DNA of 64,000 bases from Megalopta genalis (taxonomy: Eukaryota; Arthropoda; Insecta; Hymenoptera; Halictidae), in contig NW_027476157.1 of NCBI RefSeq assembly GCF_051020955.1, forward strand, positions 186,001-250,000, written 5' to 3'. Of the stretch, positions 48,001 to 61,000 are shown piece by piece; positions within the stretch are counted from its first letter, which is position 1; each line of letters opens with the position of its first letter. The position numbers and the translations under genes were made by a program. Under the pieces are notes generated by a model. That model made no database searches, had not been told where the DNA came from, and saw nothing but the letters and a program-made list of their open reading frames with translations.

Positions 48001-50401
48001 TTAAGGGATATCATTTATATCGCAAGTATTTGAAGCTAAATCATTTGTGTCGCATGGATTTGAAGCTAAGCCTTCTACTTCGCATTGATTTGAAGCTAAA
48101 TCATGTGTTTCGCACAGATTTGAAGCTAACTCGTTTGTTTCGCCTGCATTTGATGCTATATCAATTATATTGCAAGTATTTGAAGCTAAATCATTTGTGT
48201 TGCATGGCTTTGAAGATAAGCCTTCCACTTTGCATTAATTTGAAGGTAAATCATGTGTTTCGCTTGGATTTGAAGCTAAGTCATGTGTTTCGCACAGAAT
48301 TGAAGCTAACTCGTTTGTTTCGCCTGCATTTGAAGCTATATCAATTATATCGCAAGTATTTGAAGCTAAATCATTTGTGTCGCATGGCTTTGAAGATAAG
48401 CCTTCTACTTTGCATTAATTTGAAGGTAAATCATGTGTTTCGCTTGGATTTGAAGTTAACTCGTTTTTTTCGCCTGCATTTGAAGCTACTTCATTTATAC
48501 CGCAAGTATTTGAAGCTAAATCATTCGTATCGTATGGATTTGAATCTAAGCCTTCTACTTCGCATTGATTTGAAGCTAAATCATGTGTTTCTCTTGCATT
48601 TTAAACTAACGCGTTTGTTTCGCATGCAGTTGAAGCTAAATCATGTTTATCACAAGTATCTGAAGCTAAACCACTTGTTTCGCAAGAATATGAAGCTAAA
48701 CCATGTGCATCGCATTGATTTGAAGCTAAATCATGTGTTCCGCATGGATTTGAAGCTAACTCGTTTGTTTTGCCTGCATTTGAAGTTATATCATTTATAT
48801 CGCAAGTATTTGAAGCTAAATCATTTGTGTCGCATGGCTTTGGATATAAGCCTTCTACTTTAAATTAATTTGAAGGTAAATCATGTGTTTCGCTTGGATT
48901 TGAAGCTAACTCGTTTGTTTCGCCTGCATTTGAAGCTATATCACTTATATCGCAAGTATTTGAAGCTAAGTCATTTGATTCGCATGGATATGAAGCTAAG
49001 CCTTCTACTTCGCATTGCTTTGAAGCTAAATCATGTGTTTCGCTTGGTTTTAAAGCTAACTCGTTTGTTTTGCATGCGGTTGAAGCTAAATCAAGTTTAT
49101 CACAAGTATATGAAGCTAAACCATTTGTTTTGCAAGAATATGAAACTAAACCATGTGTTTCGCTTGGATTTGAAGCTAAATCATGTGTTTCGCATAGACT
49201 TGAAGCTCCCTTGTTTGTTTCGCCTGCATTTGAAGCTATACCAATTATATCGCAAGTATTTGAAGCTAAATCATTTGCGTCGCATGGCTTTGAAGATAAG
49301 CCTTGTACTTTGAATTCATTTGAAGGTAAATCATGTGTTTCGGTTGGATTTGAAGCTAACTCGTTTGTTTCGCCTGCATTTGAAGCTATATCATTTTAGT
49401 CGCAAGTATGTGAAGCTAAATCACTTGTTTCGCATGGATTTGAAGCTAAGCCATCTACTTCGCATTGTTTTGAAACTAAATCATGTGTTTCGCTTGGATT
49501 TGAAGCTAACTCGTTTGTTTCGCCTGCATTTGAAGCTGTATCAATTATATCGCAAGTATTTGAATCTAAATCATTTGTGTTGCATGGGTTTGAAGCTAAC
49601 TCGTTTGTTTCGCCTGAATTGAAGCTATATCACTTCTATCGCAAGTATTTGAAGCTAAACGATTTGTGTCGCATGGCTTTGAGTATAAGCCATCTACTTC
49701 GCATTGATTTTAAACTAAACCATGTGTTTCGGTTGGATTTCAAGCTAACTCGTTTGTTTCGCCTGCATTTGAAGCTATATCATTTATATCGCAAGTATAT
49801 GAAGCTAAACCATTTGTTTCGCAAGAATATGAAGCTAAACCTTGTCTTTCGCTTGGATTTGAAGCTAACTCGTTTGTTTCGCCTGCATTTGAGGCTATAT
49901 CATTTATATCGCAAGTATGTGAAGCTAAATCATTTGTTTCGCATGAATATGAAGCTATGCCTGCTACTTCGCCTTGATTTGAAACTAAATCATGTGTTTC
50001 GCATTGATTTGATGATAAATCATGTGTTTCGCTTGGATTTGATGCCAAGCCTTCTATTTCGCATTGATTTATGGCTAAATCATTTTTTCGCTTGGAGTTG
50101 AATCTTGCTCGTTTGTTTCGCATGCAGTTGAAGCTAAAACATGTATATCAGAAATATTTGAAGCTAAACCATTTGTGTCGCATGGTTTATAAGCTAAGCC
50201 TTCTACTTCGCATTGATTTGAAGCTAAATGATGTGTTTCGCATGTATTTGTAGATAACTCGCTTGTTTTGCCTGCATCTGAAACTATGTCTCTTGTATCG
50301 CAAGTATCTGAAGCTAAATCATTTGTTTCTCATGTATTTGAAGCTAAGCCTTCTACTTCGCATTGATTTGAAGATAAATCATGTGTTGCTCATGGATTTG
50401 A

Positions 50402-50923
50402 GGATAACTCGTTTGTTTCGCCTGCATTTGGAGCTATATCACTTATATTCGCAAGTATTTGAAGCTAAATCTTTCGTTTTGAAACTAAATAATGTGTTTC
50501 GCATGGATTTGGAGATAACTCGTTCTTTTCGCCCGCATTTGATACTATATCACTTACATCGCCAGTATCTGAAGATAAACCGTTTGTTTCGCATGAATTT
50601 GAAGCTATGACATCAAATGCGCATTGATTTGAAGCTACATCATGTGTTTCGCATGGATTAGAAGATAACTCGTTTGTTTCGCCTGCATTTGGAGCTATAT
50701 CACTTATATTCGCAAGTATTTGAAGCTAAATCTTTCGTTTTGAAACTAAATAATGTGTTTCGCATGGATTTGGAGATAACTCGTTCTTTTCGCCCGCATT
50801 TGATACTATATCACTTACATCGCCAGTATCTGAAGATAAACCGTTTGTTTCGCATGAATTTGAAGCTATGACATCAAATGCGCATTGATTTGAAGCTAAA
50901 TCATGTGTTTCTCTTGCATTTTA
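50402..50923. repeat. 261-bp local tandem duplication, itself duplicated 1,541 bp away
   Basis: GATAACTCGTTTG at about 50,402 recurs at 50,663, and the unusual TCTTTCGTTTTGAAAC and CATCAAATGCGC marks recur with it. The same doubled block appears again near 51,943-52,464. The 261-bp period is not a whole number of units because each copy includes a degenerate, shortened unit. Confidence 0.8.
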
Positions 50924-51184
50924 AACTAACGCGTTTGTTTCGCATGCAGTTGAAGCTAAATCATGTTTATCACAAGTATCTGAAGCTAAACCACTTGTTT
51001 CGCAAGAATATGAAGCTAAACCATGTGCATCGCATTGATTTGAAGCTAAATCATGTGTTCCGCATGGATTTGAAGCTAACTCGTTTGTTTTGCCTGCATT
51101 TGAAGTTATATCATTTATATCGCAAGTATTTGAAGCTAAATCATTTGTGTCGCATGGCTTTGGATATAAGCCTTCTACTTTAAA

Positions 51185-51664
51185 TTAATTTGAAGGTAAA
51201 TCATGTGTTTCGCTTGGATTTGAAGCTAACTCGTTTGTTTCGCCTGCATTTGAAGCTATATCACTTATATCGCAAGTATTTGAAGCTAAGTCATTTGATT
51301 CGCATGGATATGAAGCTAAGCCTTCTACTTCGCATTGCTTTGAAGCTAAATCATGTGTTTCGCTTGGATTTGAAGCTAACTCGTTTGTTTCGCCTGCATT
51401 TGAGGCTATATCATTTATATCGCAAGTATGTGAAGCTAAATCATTTGTTTCGCATGGATATGAAGCTATGCCTGCTACTTCGCCTTGATTTGAAACTAAA
51501 TCATGTGTTTCGCCTTGATTTGAAACTAAATCATGTGTTTCGCATTGATTTGATGATAAATCATGTGTTCCGCTTGGATTTGATGCCAAGCCTTCTATTT
51601 CGCATTGATTTATGGCTAAATCATTTTTTCGCTTGGAGTTGAATCTTGCTCGTTTGTTTCGCAT
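51185..51664 (-). pseudogene. Antisense decapeptide-repeat fragment (159 codons)
   Basis: The stretch reads LASNPSGTHD, LSSNQCETHD and LVSNQGETHD type repeats. It ends at the TAA that stands at the Gln position (plus strand AAATTAATTTG near 51,183). Its first residues are a short basic run created by a degenerate unit with a frameshift near 51,630. The run does not resemble a signal peptide. The partner copy at 49,740-50,123 is shorter. It is a fragment of the antisense frame with no evidence of expression. Confidence 0.17.
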
Positions 51665-53640
51665 GCAGTTGAAGCTAAAACATGTATATCAGAAATATTT
51701 GAAGCTAAACCATTTGTGTCGCATGGTTTATAAGCTAAGCCTTCTACTTCGCATTGATTTGAAGCTAAATGATGTGTATCGCATGTATTTGTAGATAACT
51801 CGCTTGTTTTGCCTGCATCTGAAACTATGTCTCTTGTATCGCAAGTATCTGAAGCTAAATCATTTGTTTCTCATGTATTTGAAGCTAAGCCTTCTACTTC
51901 GCATTGATTTGAAGATAAATCATGTGTTGCTCATGGATTTGAGGATAACTCGTTTGTTTCGCCTGCATTTGGAGCTATATCACTTATATTCGCAAGTATT
52001 TGAAGCTAAATCTTTCGTTTTGAAACTAAATAATGTGTTTCGCATGGATTTGGAGATAACTCGTTCTTTTCGCCCGCATTTGATACTATATCACTTACAT
52101 CGCCAGTATCTGAAGATAAACCGTTTGTTTCGCATGAATTTGAAGCTATGACATCAAATGCGCATTGATTTGAAGCTACATCATGAGTTTCGCATGGATT
52201 AGAAGATAACTCGTTTGTTTCGCCTGCATTTGGAGCTATATCACTTATATTCGCAAGTATTTGAAGCTAAATCTTTCGTTTTGAAACTAAATAATGTGTT
52301 TCGCATGGATTTGGAGATAACTCGTTCTTTTCGCCCGCATTTGATACTATATCACTTACATCGCCAGTATCTGAAGATAAACCGTTTGTTTCGCATGAAT
52401 TTGAAGCTATGACATCAAATGCGCATTGATTTGAAGCTACATCATGTGTTTCGCATGGATTAGAAGATAACTCGTTTGTTTCGCCTGCATTTGAAGGTAT
52501 ATCACTTATATCGCAAGTATTTGAAGCTAAGCCATTTGTTTCACATGGATTTGAAGCTAAGCCTTCTACTTCGCATTGATTTGGTGCTAAATCATGTGTT
52601 TCGCATGGATTTGAAGCTAACTCGTTTGTTTTGCCTGCATTTGAAGTTATATCATTTATATCGCAAGTATTTGAAGCTAAATCATTTGTGTCGCATGGCT
52701 TTGGATATAAGCCTTCTACTTTAAATTAATTTGAAGGTAAATCATGTGTTTCGCTTGGATTTGAAGCTAACTCGTTTGTTTCGCCTGCATTTGAAGCTAT
52801 ATCACTTATATCGCAAGTATTTGAAGCTAAGTCATTTGATTCGCATGGATATGAAGCTAAGCCTTCTACTTCGCATTGCTTTGAAGCTAAATCATGTGTT
52901 TCGCTTGGTTTTAAAGCTAACTCGTTTGTTTCGCATGCGGTTGAAGCTAAATAAAGTTTATCACAAGTATATGAAGCTAAACCATTTGTTTTGCAAGAAT
53001 ATGAAACTAAACCATGTGTTTCGCTTGGATTTGAAGCTAAATCATGTGTTTCGCATAGACTTGAAGCTCCCTTGTTTGTTTCGCCTGCATTTGAAGCTAT
53101 ACCAATTATATCGCAAGTATTTGAAGCTAAATCATTTGCGTCGCATGGCTTTGAAGATAAGCCTTCTACTTTGAATTCATTTGAAGGTAAATCATGTGTT
53201 TCGCTTGGATTTGAAGCTAACTCGTTTGTTTCGCCTGCATTTGAAGCTATATCATTTTAGTCGCAAGTATGTGAAGCTAAATCACTTGTTTCGCATGGAT
53301 TTGAAGCTAAGCCATCTACTTCGCATTGTTTTGAAACTAAATCATGTGTTTCGCTTGGATTTGAAGCTAACTCGTTTGTTTCGCCTGCATTTGAAGCTAT
53401 ATCAATTATATCGCAAGTATTTGAATCTAAATCATTTGTGTTGCATGGGTTTGAAGCTAACTCGTTTGTTTCGCCTGAATTGAAGCTATATCACTTCTAT
53501 CGCAAGTATTTGAAGCTAAACGATTTGTGTCGCATGGCTTTGAGTATAAGCCATCTACTTCGCATTGATTTTAAACTAAACCATGTGTTTCGGTTGGATT
53601 TCAAGCTAACTCGTTTGTTTCGCCTGCATTTGAAGCTATA

Positions 53641-56600
53641 TCATTTATATCGCAAGTATTTGAAGCTAAATCATTTGTGTTGCATGGCTTTGAAGATAAG
53701 CCTTCCACTTTGCATTAATTTGAAGGTAAATCATGTGTTTCGCTTGGATTTGAAGCTAAGCCTTCTACTTCGCATTGATTTGGAACTAAATCATGTGTTT
53801 CGCATGGATTTGTAGCTAAGTTGTTTGTTTCGCATGCATTTGAAGCTAAATCAATCTTATAGCAAGTATTTGAAGCGAGAATCATTTGTGTCGCATGGCT
53901 TTGAGGATAAGCCTTCTACTTCGCATTAATTTGAAGGTAAGTCATGTGTTTCGCTTGGATTTGAAGCTATGTCTACTACTTCGCATTGATTTGAAACTAA
54001 ATCATGTGTTTCGCATGGATTTGGAGCTAAATCATGTTTTTCGCATGGATGTGAAACTAACTCGATGTTTCGCCAGCATTGAAGCTAAATCATGTTTATC
54101 ACAAGTACCTGAATCTAAACTATTTGTTTCGCAAGAATATGAAGCTGAGTCATGTGTTTCGCACAGATTTGAAGCTAACTCGTTTCATTCGCCTGCATTT
54201 GAAGCTATATCAATTATATCGCAAGTATTTGAAGCTAAATCATTTGCGTCTCATGGCTTTGAAGATAAGCCTTCTACTTTGCATTAATTTGAAGGAAAAT
54301 CATGTGTTTCGCTTGGATTTGAAGGTAACTTGTTTGTTTCGCCTGCATTTGGAGCTATATCAATTATATCGCAAGTATTTGAATCTGAATCATTTGTGTC
54401 GCCTGGCTTTGCGGATAAGCCTTCTACTTCGCATTAATTTGAAGGTAAATCATGTGTTTCGCTTGGATTTGAAGCTAACTCGTTTGTTTCGCCTGCATTT
54501 GAAGCTATATCATTTATATCGCAAGTATGTGAAACTACATCATTTGTTTCGCATCGATATGAAGCTATGCCTACTACTTCGCATTGATTTGTAACTAAAT
54601 CATGTGTTTCGCATGGATTTGAAGGTAAATCATGTGTTTCGCATGGATTTGAAACTAACTCGTTTGTTTCGCCTGCATTGAAGCTAAATCATGTTTATCA
54701 CAAGTATCTGAATCTAAACAGTTTGTTTCGCAAGAATATGAAGCTAAACCATGTATTTCGCAAGAATATGAAGCTAAACCATGTGTTTCGCTTGGATTTG
54801 AAACTAACTCGTTGTTTCGCCTGCATTTGAAGCTATATCAATTATATCCGCAAGTATTTGAATCTGAATCATTTGTGTCGCATGGCTTTGAGGATAAGCC
54901 TTCTATATCGCATTGATTTGAAGCTAAATCATTTGTTTCGCTTTGATTTGAAGCTAAACCATGTGTCTCGCATGAATTTGAAACTAAATCATTTGTGTCG
55001 CATGGCTTTGATGATAAGCCATCCTCTTTGCATTAATTGGAAGGTAAATCATGTGTTTCGCTTGGATTTGAAGGTAACTCGTTTGTTTCGCCTGCATTTG
55101 AAGCTATATCATTTATATCGCATGTATGTGAAGCTAAACCATGTGTTTCGCATGAATTTGAAACTAAATCATTTGTGTCGCATGGCTTTGATGATAAGCC
55201 ATCCTCTTTGCATTAATTGGAAGGTAAATCATGTGTTTCGCTTGGATTTGAAGGTAACTCGTTTGTTTCGCCTGCATTTGAAGCTATATCATTTATATCG
55301 CAAGTATGTGAAGCTAAATCATTTGTTTCGCATGGATTTTAAGCTAAGCCTTCTACTTCGCATTAATTTGAAGGTAAATCATGTGTTTCGCTTGGATTGA
55401 AGCTAACTCGTTTGTTTCGCCTGCATTTGAAGCTATATCATTTATATCGCAAGTATGTGAAACTACATCATTTGTTTCGCATGGATATGAAGCTATGCCT
55501 ACTACTTCGCATTGATTTGTAACTAAATCATGTGTTTCGCATGGATTTGAAGGTAAATCATGTGTTTCGCATGGATTTGAAACTAACTCGTTTGTTTCGC
55601 CTGCATTTGAAGCTAAATCATGTTTATCACAAGTATCTGAATCTAAACAGTTTGTTTCGCAAGAATATGAAGCTAAACCATGTATTTCGCAAGAATATGA
55701 AGCTAAACCATGTGTTTCGCTTGGATTTGAAACTAACTCGTTGTTTCGCCTGCATTTGAAGCTATATCAGTTATATCGCAAGTATTTGAATCTGAATCAT
55801 TTGTGTCGCATGGCTTTGAGGATAAGCCTTCTATATCGCATTGATTTGAAGCTAAATCATTTGTTTCGCTTTGATTTGAAGCTAAACCATGTGTTTCGCA
55901 TGAATTTGAAACTACAATCATTTGTGTCGCATGGCTTTGATGATAAGCCATCCTCTTTGCATTAATTGGAAGGTAAATCATGTGTTTCGCTTGGATTTGA
56001 AGGTAACTCGTTTTGTTTCGCCTGCATTTGAAGCTATATCATTTATATCGCATGTATGTGAAGCTAAACCATGTGTTTCGCATGAATTTGAAACTAAATC
56101 ATTTGTGTCGCATGGCTTTGATGATAAGCCATCCTCTTTGCATTAATTGGAAGGTAAATCATGTGTTTCGCATGGATTTGAAGGTAACTCGTTTGTTTCG
56201 CCTGCATTTGAAGCTATATCATTTATATCGCAAGTATGTGAAGCTAAATCATTTGTTTCGCATGGATTTTAAGCTAAGCCTTCTGCTTCTCATTGATTTG
56301 AAACTAAACCATGTGTTTCGCTTGGATTTGTAGCTAACTCGTTTGTTTCGCCTGCATTTGAAGCTATATCAATTATATCGCAAGTATTTGAAGCTAAATC
56401 ATTTGTGTCGCATGGTTTTGAATATAAGCATTCTACTTTAAATTAATTTGAAGGTAAATCATGTGTTTCGCTTGGATTTGAAGCTAAATCATGTGTTTCG
56501 CATGGATTTGAAACTAACTCGTTTGTTTTGCCTGCATTTGAAGGTATATCGTTTATATCGCAAGTATTTGAAGCTAAATCATTTGTTTCGTATGAATTTT

Positions 56601-58000
56601 AAGCTAAATCATGTGTTTCGCATGGAATTGAAGCTACCTGGTTTTTTTCGCCTGCATTTGAAGCTATATCATTTACGTCGCAAGTATTTGAAGCTAAATC
56701 ATTTGTTTCGCATGGATTTGAAGTTAAGCCATCTACTTCGCATTGATTTGAAACTAAATCTTGTGTTTCGCTTGAAGCTAACTCGTTGTTCGCCAGCAAT
56801 TTGAAGCTCAGAATCATGTTTATCACAATTATCTGAATCTAAACCATTTGTTTCGCAAGAATATGAAGCTAAACCATGTGTTTTCGCTTGGATTTGAAGC
56901 TAAATCATGTGTTTCGCATGGATTTGAAACTAACTCGTTTGTTTTGCCTGCATTTGAAGGGTATATCGTTTATATCGCAAGTATTTGAAGCTAAATCATT
57001 TGTATCGTATGAATTTTAAGCTAAATCATGTGTTTCGCATGAATTGAAGCTACCTGGTTTTTTTCGCCTGCATTTGAAGCTATATCATTTACGTCGCAAG
57101 TATTTGAAGCTAAATCATTTGTTTCGCATGGATTTGAAGTTAAGCCATCTACTTCGCATTGATTTGAAACTAAATCATCTGTTTCGCTTGGATTTGAAGC
57201 TAACTCGTTTGTTTCTCCTGCATTTGAAGCTTTATCAATTATATCGCAAGTATTTGAAGCTAAACGATTTGTTTCGCATGGCTTTGAGGATAAGCCTTCT
57301 ACTTCGCATTGATTTGAAAATAAACCATGTGTTTCGCTTGGATTTGAAGCTAACTGGTTTGTTTCGCCCTTATTTGAAGCTATATCGTTTAGATCGCAAG
57401 TCTGTGAAGCTAAATTATTTGTTTCGCATGGAGTTGAAGCAAAGGCTTCTACTTCGCATTGATTTGATACTAAATCATGTGTTTGGCTTGGTTTTAAAGC
57501 TAGCTCGTTTGTTTCGCATGCGGATGAAGCTAAATCAAGTTTATCACAAGTATATGAAGCTAAACCATATGTTTCGCAAGAATATGAAGCTAAACCATGT
57601 GTTTCGCTTGGATTTGAAGCTAAATCATGTGTTTCGCATGGAATTGAAGCTACCTGGTTTGTTTCGCCTGCATTTGAAGCTAGTTCACTTGTATCTCAAG
57701 TATTTGAAGAAAAATCATTTGTTTCGCATGGATTTGAAGCTACCTCGTTTGTTCCGCCTGCAGTTGAATCTATATCACTTATATCGCAAGTATTTGAAGC
57801 TAAATCATTTGTTCCGCATGGATATGAAGCTAAGCCACCTACTTCGCATTGATTTGAAGCTAAATCATGTGTTTCGCATGGATTTGATGCTAACTCGTTT
57901 GTTTCGCATGCATTTGAAGCAGTATCACTTATATTCGCAAGTATTTGAAGCTAAGTCATTTGTTTCGCATGGATATGAAGCTAAGCCACCTACTTCGCAT
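53641..58000. repeat. Array block 10: six-unit repeats, many private small indels
   Basis: It contains the 180-bp higher-order repeats, a duplication at offset about 928 (about 54,600-55,000 and 55,529-55,930) and a short one at offset about 418 (about 56,500-56,760 and 56,920-57,180). Single-base changes of length that are not shared with the partner copies are frequent, for example GAAGCGAGAATC near 53,875, TATATCCGCAAG near 54,846, ACTACAATC near 55,912 and GAAGGGTATATC near 56,957. Confidence 0.78.
54961..55320. repeat. Two tandem six-unit (180-bp) higher-order repeats
   Basis: The block from ATGTGTCTCGCATGAATTTG at 54,961 recurs at 55,141 with ATGTGTTTCGCATGAATTTG, and the next 170 bases match almost perfectly, including the local variants GATGATAAGCC and ATCCTCTTTGCATTAATTGG. 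The first copy has CATGTATGTG where the second has CAAGTATGTG. The same six-unit module appears again near 55,888 and 56,070, there 182 bp apart because of two private one-base insertions. This shows that the higher-order period is five units in most of the array and six here. Confidence 0.85.
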
Positions 58001-61000
58001 TGATTTGGAACTAAATCATGTGTTTCGCTTGGATTTGTAGCTAAGTTGTTTGTTTCGCATGCATTTGAAGCTAAATCAATCATATAGCAACTATTTGAAG
58101 CAGAATCATTTGTGTCGCATGGCTTTGAGGATAAGCCTTCTACTTCGCATTAATTTGAAGGTAAGTCATGTGTTTCGCTTGGATTTGATGCTATGTCTAA
58201 CTACTTCGCATTGATTTGAAACTAAATCATGTGTTTCGCATGGATTTGAATCTAACTCATGTGTTTCGCATGGATGTGAAACTAACTCGATGTTTCGCCT
58301 GCATTTGAAGCTAAATCATGTTTATCACAAGTACCTGAATCTAAACCATTTGTTTCGCAAGAATATGAAGCTAAACCATGTGTTCCGCATGAATTTGAAG
58401 CTAAGTCATGTGTTTCGCACAGATTTGAAGCTAACTCGTTTGTTTCACCTGCATTTGATGCTATATCAATTATATCGCAAGTATTTGAAGCTAAATCATT
58501 TGTGTTGCATGGCTTTGAATATAAGCCTTCCACTTTGCATTAATTTGAAGGTAAATCATGTGTTTCGCTTGGATTTGAAGCTAAGCCTTCTGCTTCGCAT
58601 TGATTTGGAACTAAATCATGTGTTTCACTTGTATTTGAAGCTAACTCGTTTGTTTCGCATGCATTTGAAGCTATATCAATTATATCGCAAGTATTTGAAG
58701 CTAAATCATTTGTGTCGCATGGCTTTGAAGATAAGCCTTCTACTTTGCATTAATTTGAAGGTAAATCATGTGTTTCGCTTGAATTGAAGCTAACTCGTTT
58801 GTTTCGCCTTTATTTGAAGCTATATCATTTATATCGTAAGTATGTCGAAGCTAAATCATTTGTTTCGCATGGATTTGAACCTGAGCCTTCTGCTTCGCAT
58901 TGATTTGAAACTAAGCCTTCTGCTTCGCATTGATTTGAAACTAAATCATGTGTTTCGCATGGATTTGAAGCTACTCCTTCTACTTCACATTGATTTGAAG
59001 CAAAATCATGTGTTTCGCACAGATTTGAAGCTAACTTGTTTGTTTCGGCTGCATTTGAAGCTATATCAATTATACCGCAAGTATTTGAAGCTAAATCATT
59101 TGTGTCGCATGGCTTTGAAGATGAGCCTTCTGCTATGCATTAATTTGAAGGTAAATCATGTGTTTCGCTTGGATTTGAAGGTAACTCGTTTGTTTCGCCT
59201 GCATTTGAAGCTATATCAATTATATCGCAAGTATTTGAAGCTAAATCATTTGTGTTGCATGGCTTTGAAGTTAACTCGTTTGTTTCGCCTGCATTGAAGC
59301 TATATCACTTCTATCGCAAGTATTTGAAGCTAAATCATTTGTGTCGCATGGATTTGAAGCTAAGCCTTCTACTTCGCATTGATTTGAAACTAAATCATCT
59401 GTTCCGCTTGGATTTGAAGCTAACTCGTTCGTTTCGCCTGCATTTGAAGCTTTATCAATTATATCGCAAGTATTTGAAGCTAAATCATTTGTTTCGCATG
59501 GATTTGAAGCTATGTCTACTACTTCGCATTGATTTGAAACTAAATCATGTGTTTCGCACAGATTTGAAGCTAACTCGTTTGTTTCGCCTGCATTTGATGC
59601 TATATCATTTATATCGCAAGTATTTAAAGCTAAATCATTTGTGTCGCATGGCTTTGAAGCTAAGCCTTCTACTTCGCATTGATTTGAAGCTAAATCATGT
59701 GTTTCGCACAGATTTGAAGCTAACTCGTTTGTTTCGCCTGCCATTTGATGCTATATCAATTATATCGCAAGTATTTGAAGCTAAATCATTTGTGTTGCAT
59801 GGCTTTGAGTATAAGCCTTCCACTTTGCATTAATTTGAAGGTAAATCATGTGTTTCGCTTGGATTTGAAGCTAAGCCTTCTACTTCGCATTGATTTGGAA
59901 CTAAATCATGTGTTTCACTTGGATTTGAAGCTAACTCGTTTGTTTCGCATGCATTTGAAGCTATATCAATTATATCGCAAGTATTTGAAGCTAAATCATT
60001 TGTGTCGCATGGCTTTGAGGATAAGCCTTCTACTTCGCATTAATTTGAAGGTAAATCTTGTAATTTCGCTGGATTTGAAGCTAACTCGTTTGTTTCGCCT
60101 GCATTTGAAGCTTTATCAATTATATCGCAAGTATTTGAAGCTAAACGATTTGTTTCGCATGGCTTTGAGGATAAGCCTTCTACTTCGCATTGATTTGAAA
60201 ATAAACCATGTGTTTCGCTTGGATTTGAAGCTAACTGGTTTGTTTCGCCTGCATTTGAGGCTATATCATTTATATCGCTAGTATGTGAAGCTAAATCATT
60301 TGTTTCGCATGGCTTTGAAGCTAACTCGTTTGTTTCGCCTGCTTTGAAGGTATATCAAATCTATCGCAAGCATTTGAAGCTAAATCATTTGTGTCGCATG
60401 GATTTGAAGCTAAGCCTTCGACTTCGCATTGATTTGGAACTAAATCATGTGCTTCGCTTGGATTTGTAGCTAAGTTGTTTGTTTCGCATGCATTTGAAGC
60501 TAAATCAATCATATAGCAACTATTTGAAGCAGAATCATTTGTGTCGCATGGCTTTGAGGATAAGCCTTCTACTTCGCATTAATTTGAAGGTAAGTCATGT
60601 GTTTCGCTTGGATTTGATGCTATGTCTACTACTTCGCATTGATTTGAAACTAAATCATGTGTTTCGCATGGATTTGAAGCTAACTCATGTGTTTCGCATG
60701 GATGTGAAACTAACTCGATGTTTCGCCTGCATTTGAAGCTAAATCATGTTTATCACAAGTACCTGAATCTAAACCATTTGTTTCGCAAGAATATGAAGCT
60801 AAACCATGTGTTTCGCATGAATTTGAAGCTAAGTCATGTGTTTCGCACAGATTTTAAGCTAACTCGTTTGTTTCGCCTACATTTGAAGCTATATCAATTA
60901 TATCGCAAGTATTTGAAGTTAAATCATTTGTGTTGCATGGCTTTGAAGATAAGCCTTCTACTTCGCATTGATTTAAAGCTAAATCATGTGTTTCGCACAG

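Larger units (their letters stand above)
48001..53640. repeat. Array block 9: 1.2-kb module repeated two or three times
   Basis: Bases about 48,580-49,050 recur at 50,900-51,370 (offset 2,320), and about 48,740-49,780 recur at 52,600-53,640 (offset 3,861). Between these copies lies a 1,541-bp-offset duplication (about 50,050-50,650 and 51,590-52,190). Marks are TTTGGATATAAGCC with TTTAAATTAATTTG, CTTGTACTTTGAATTC and CATCAAATGCGC. There is no unique sequence. Confidence 0.8.
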
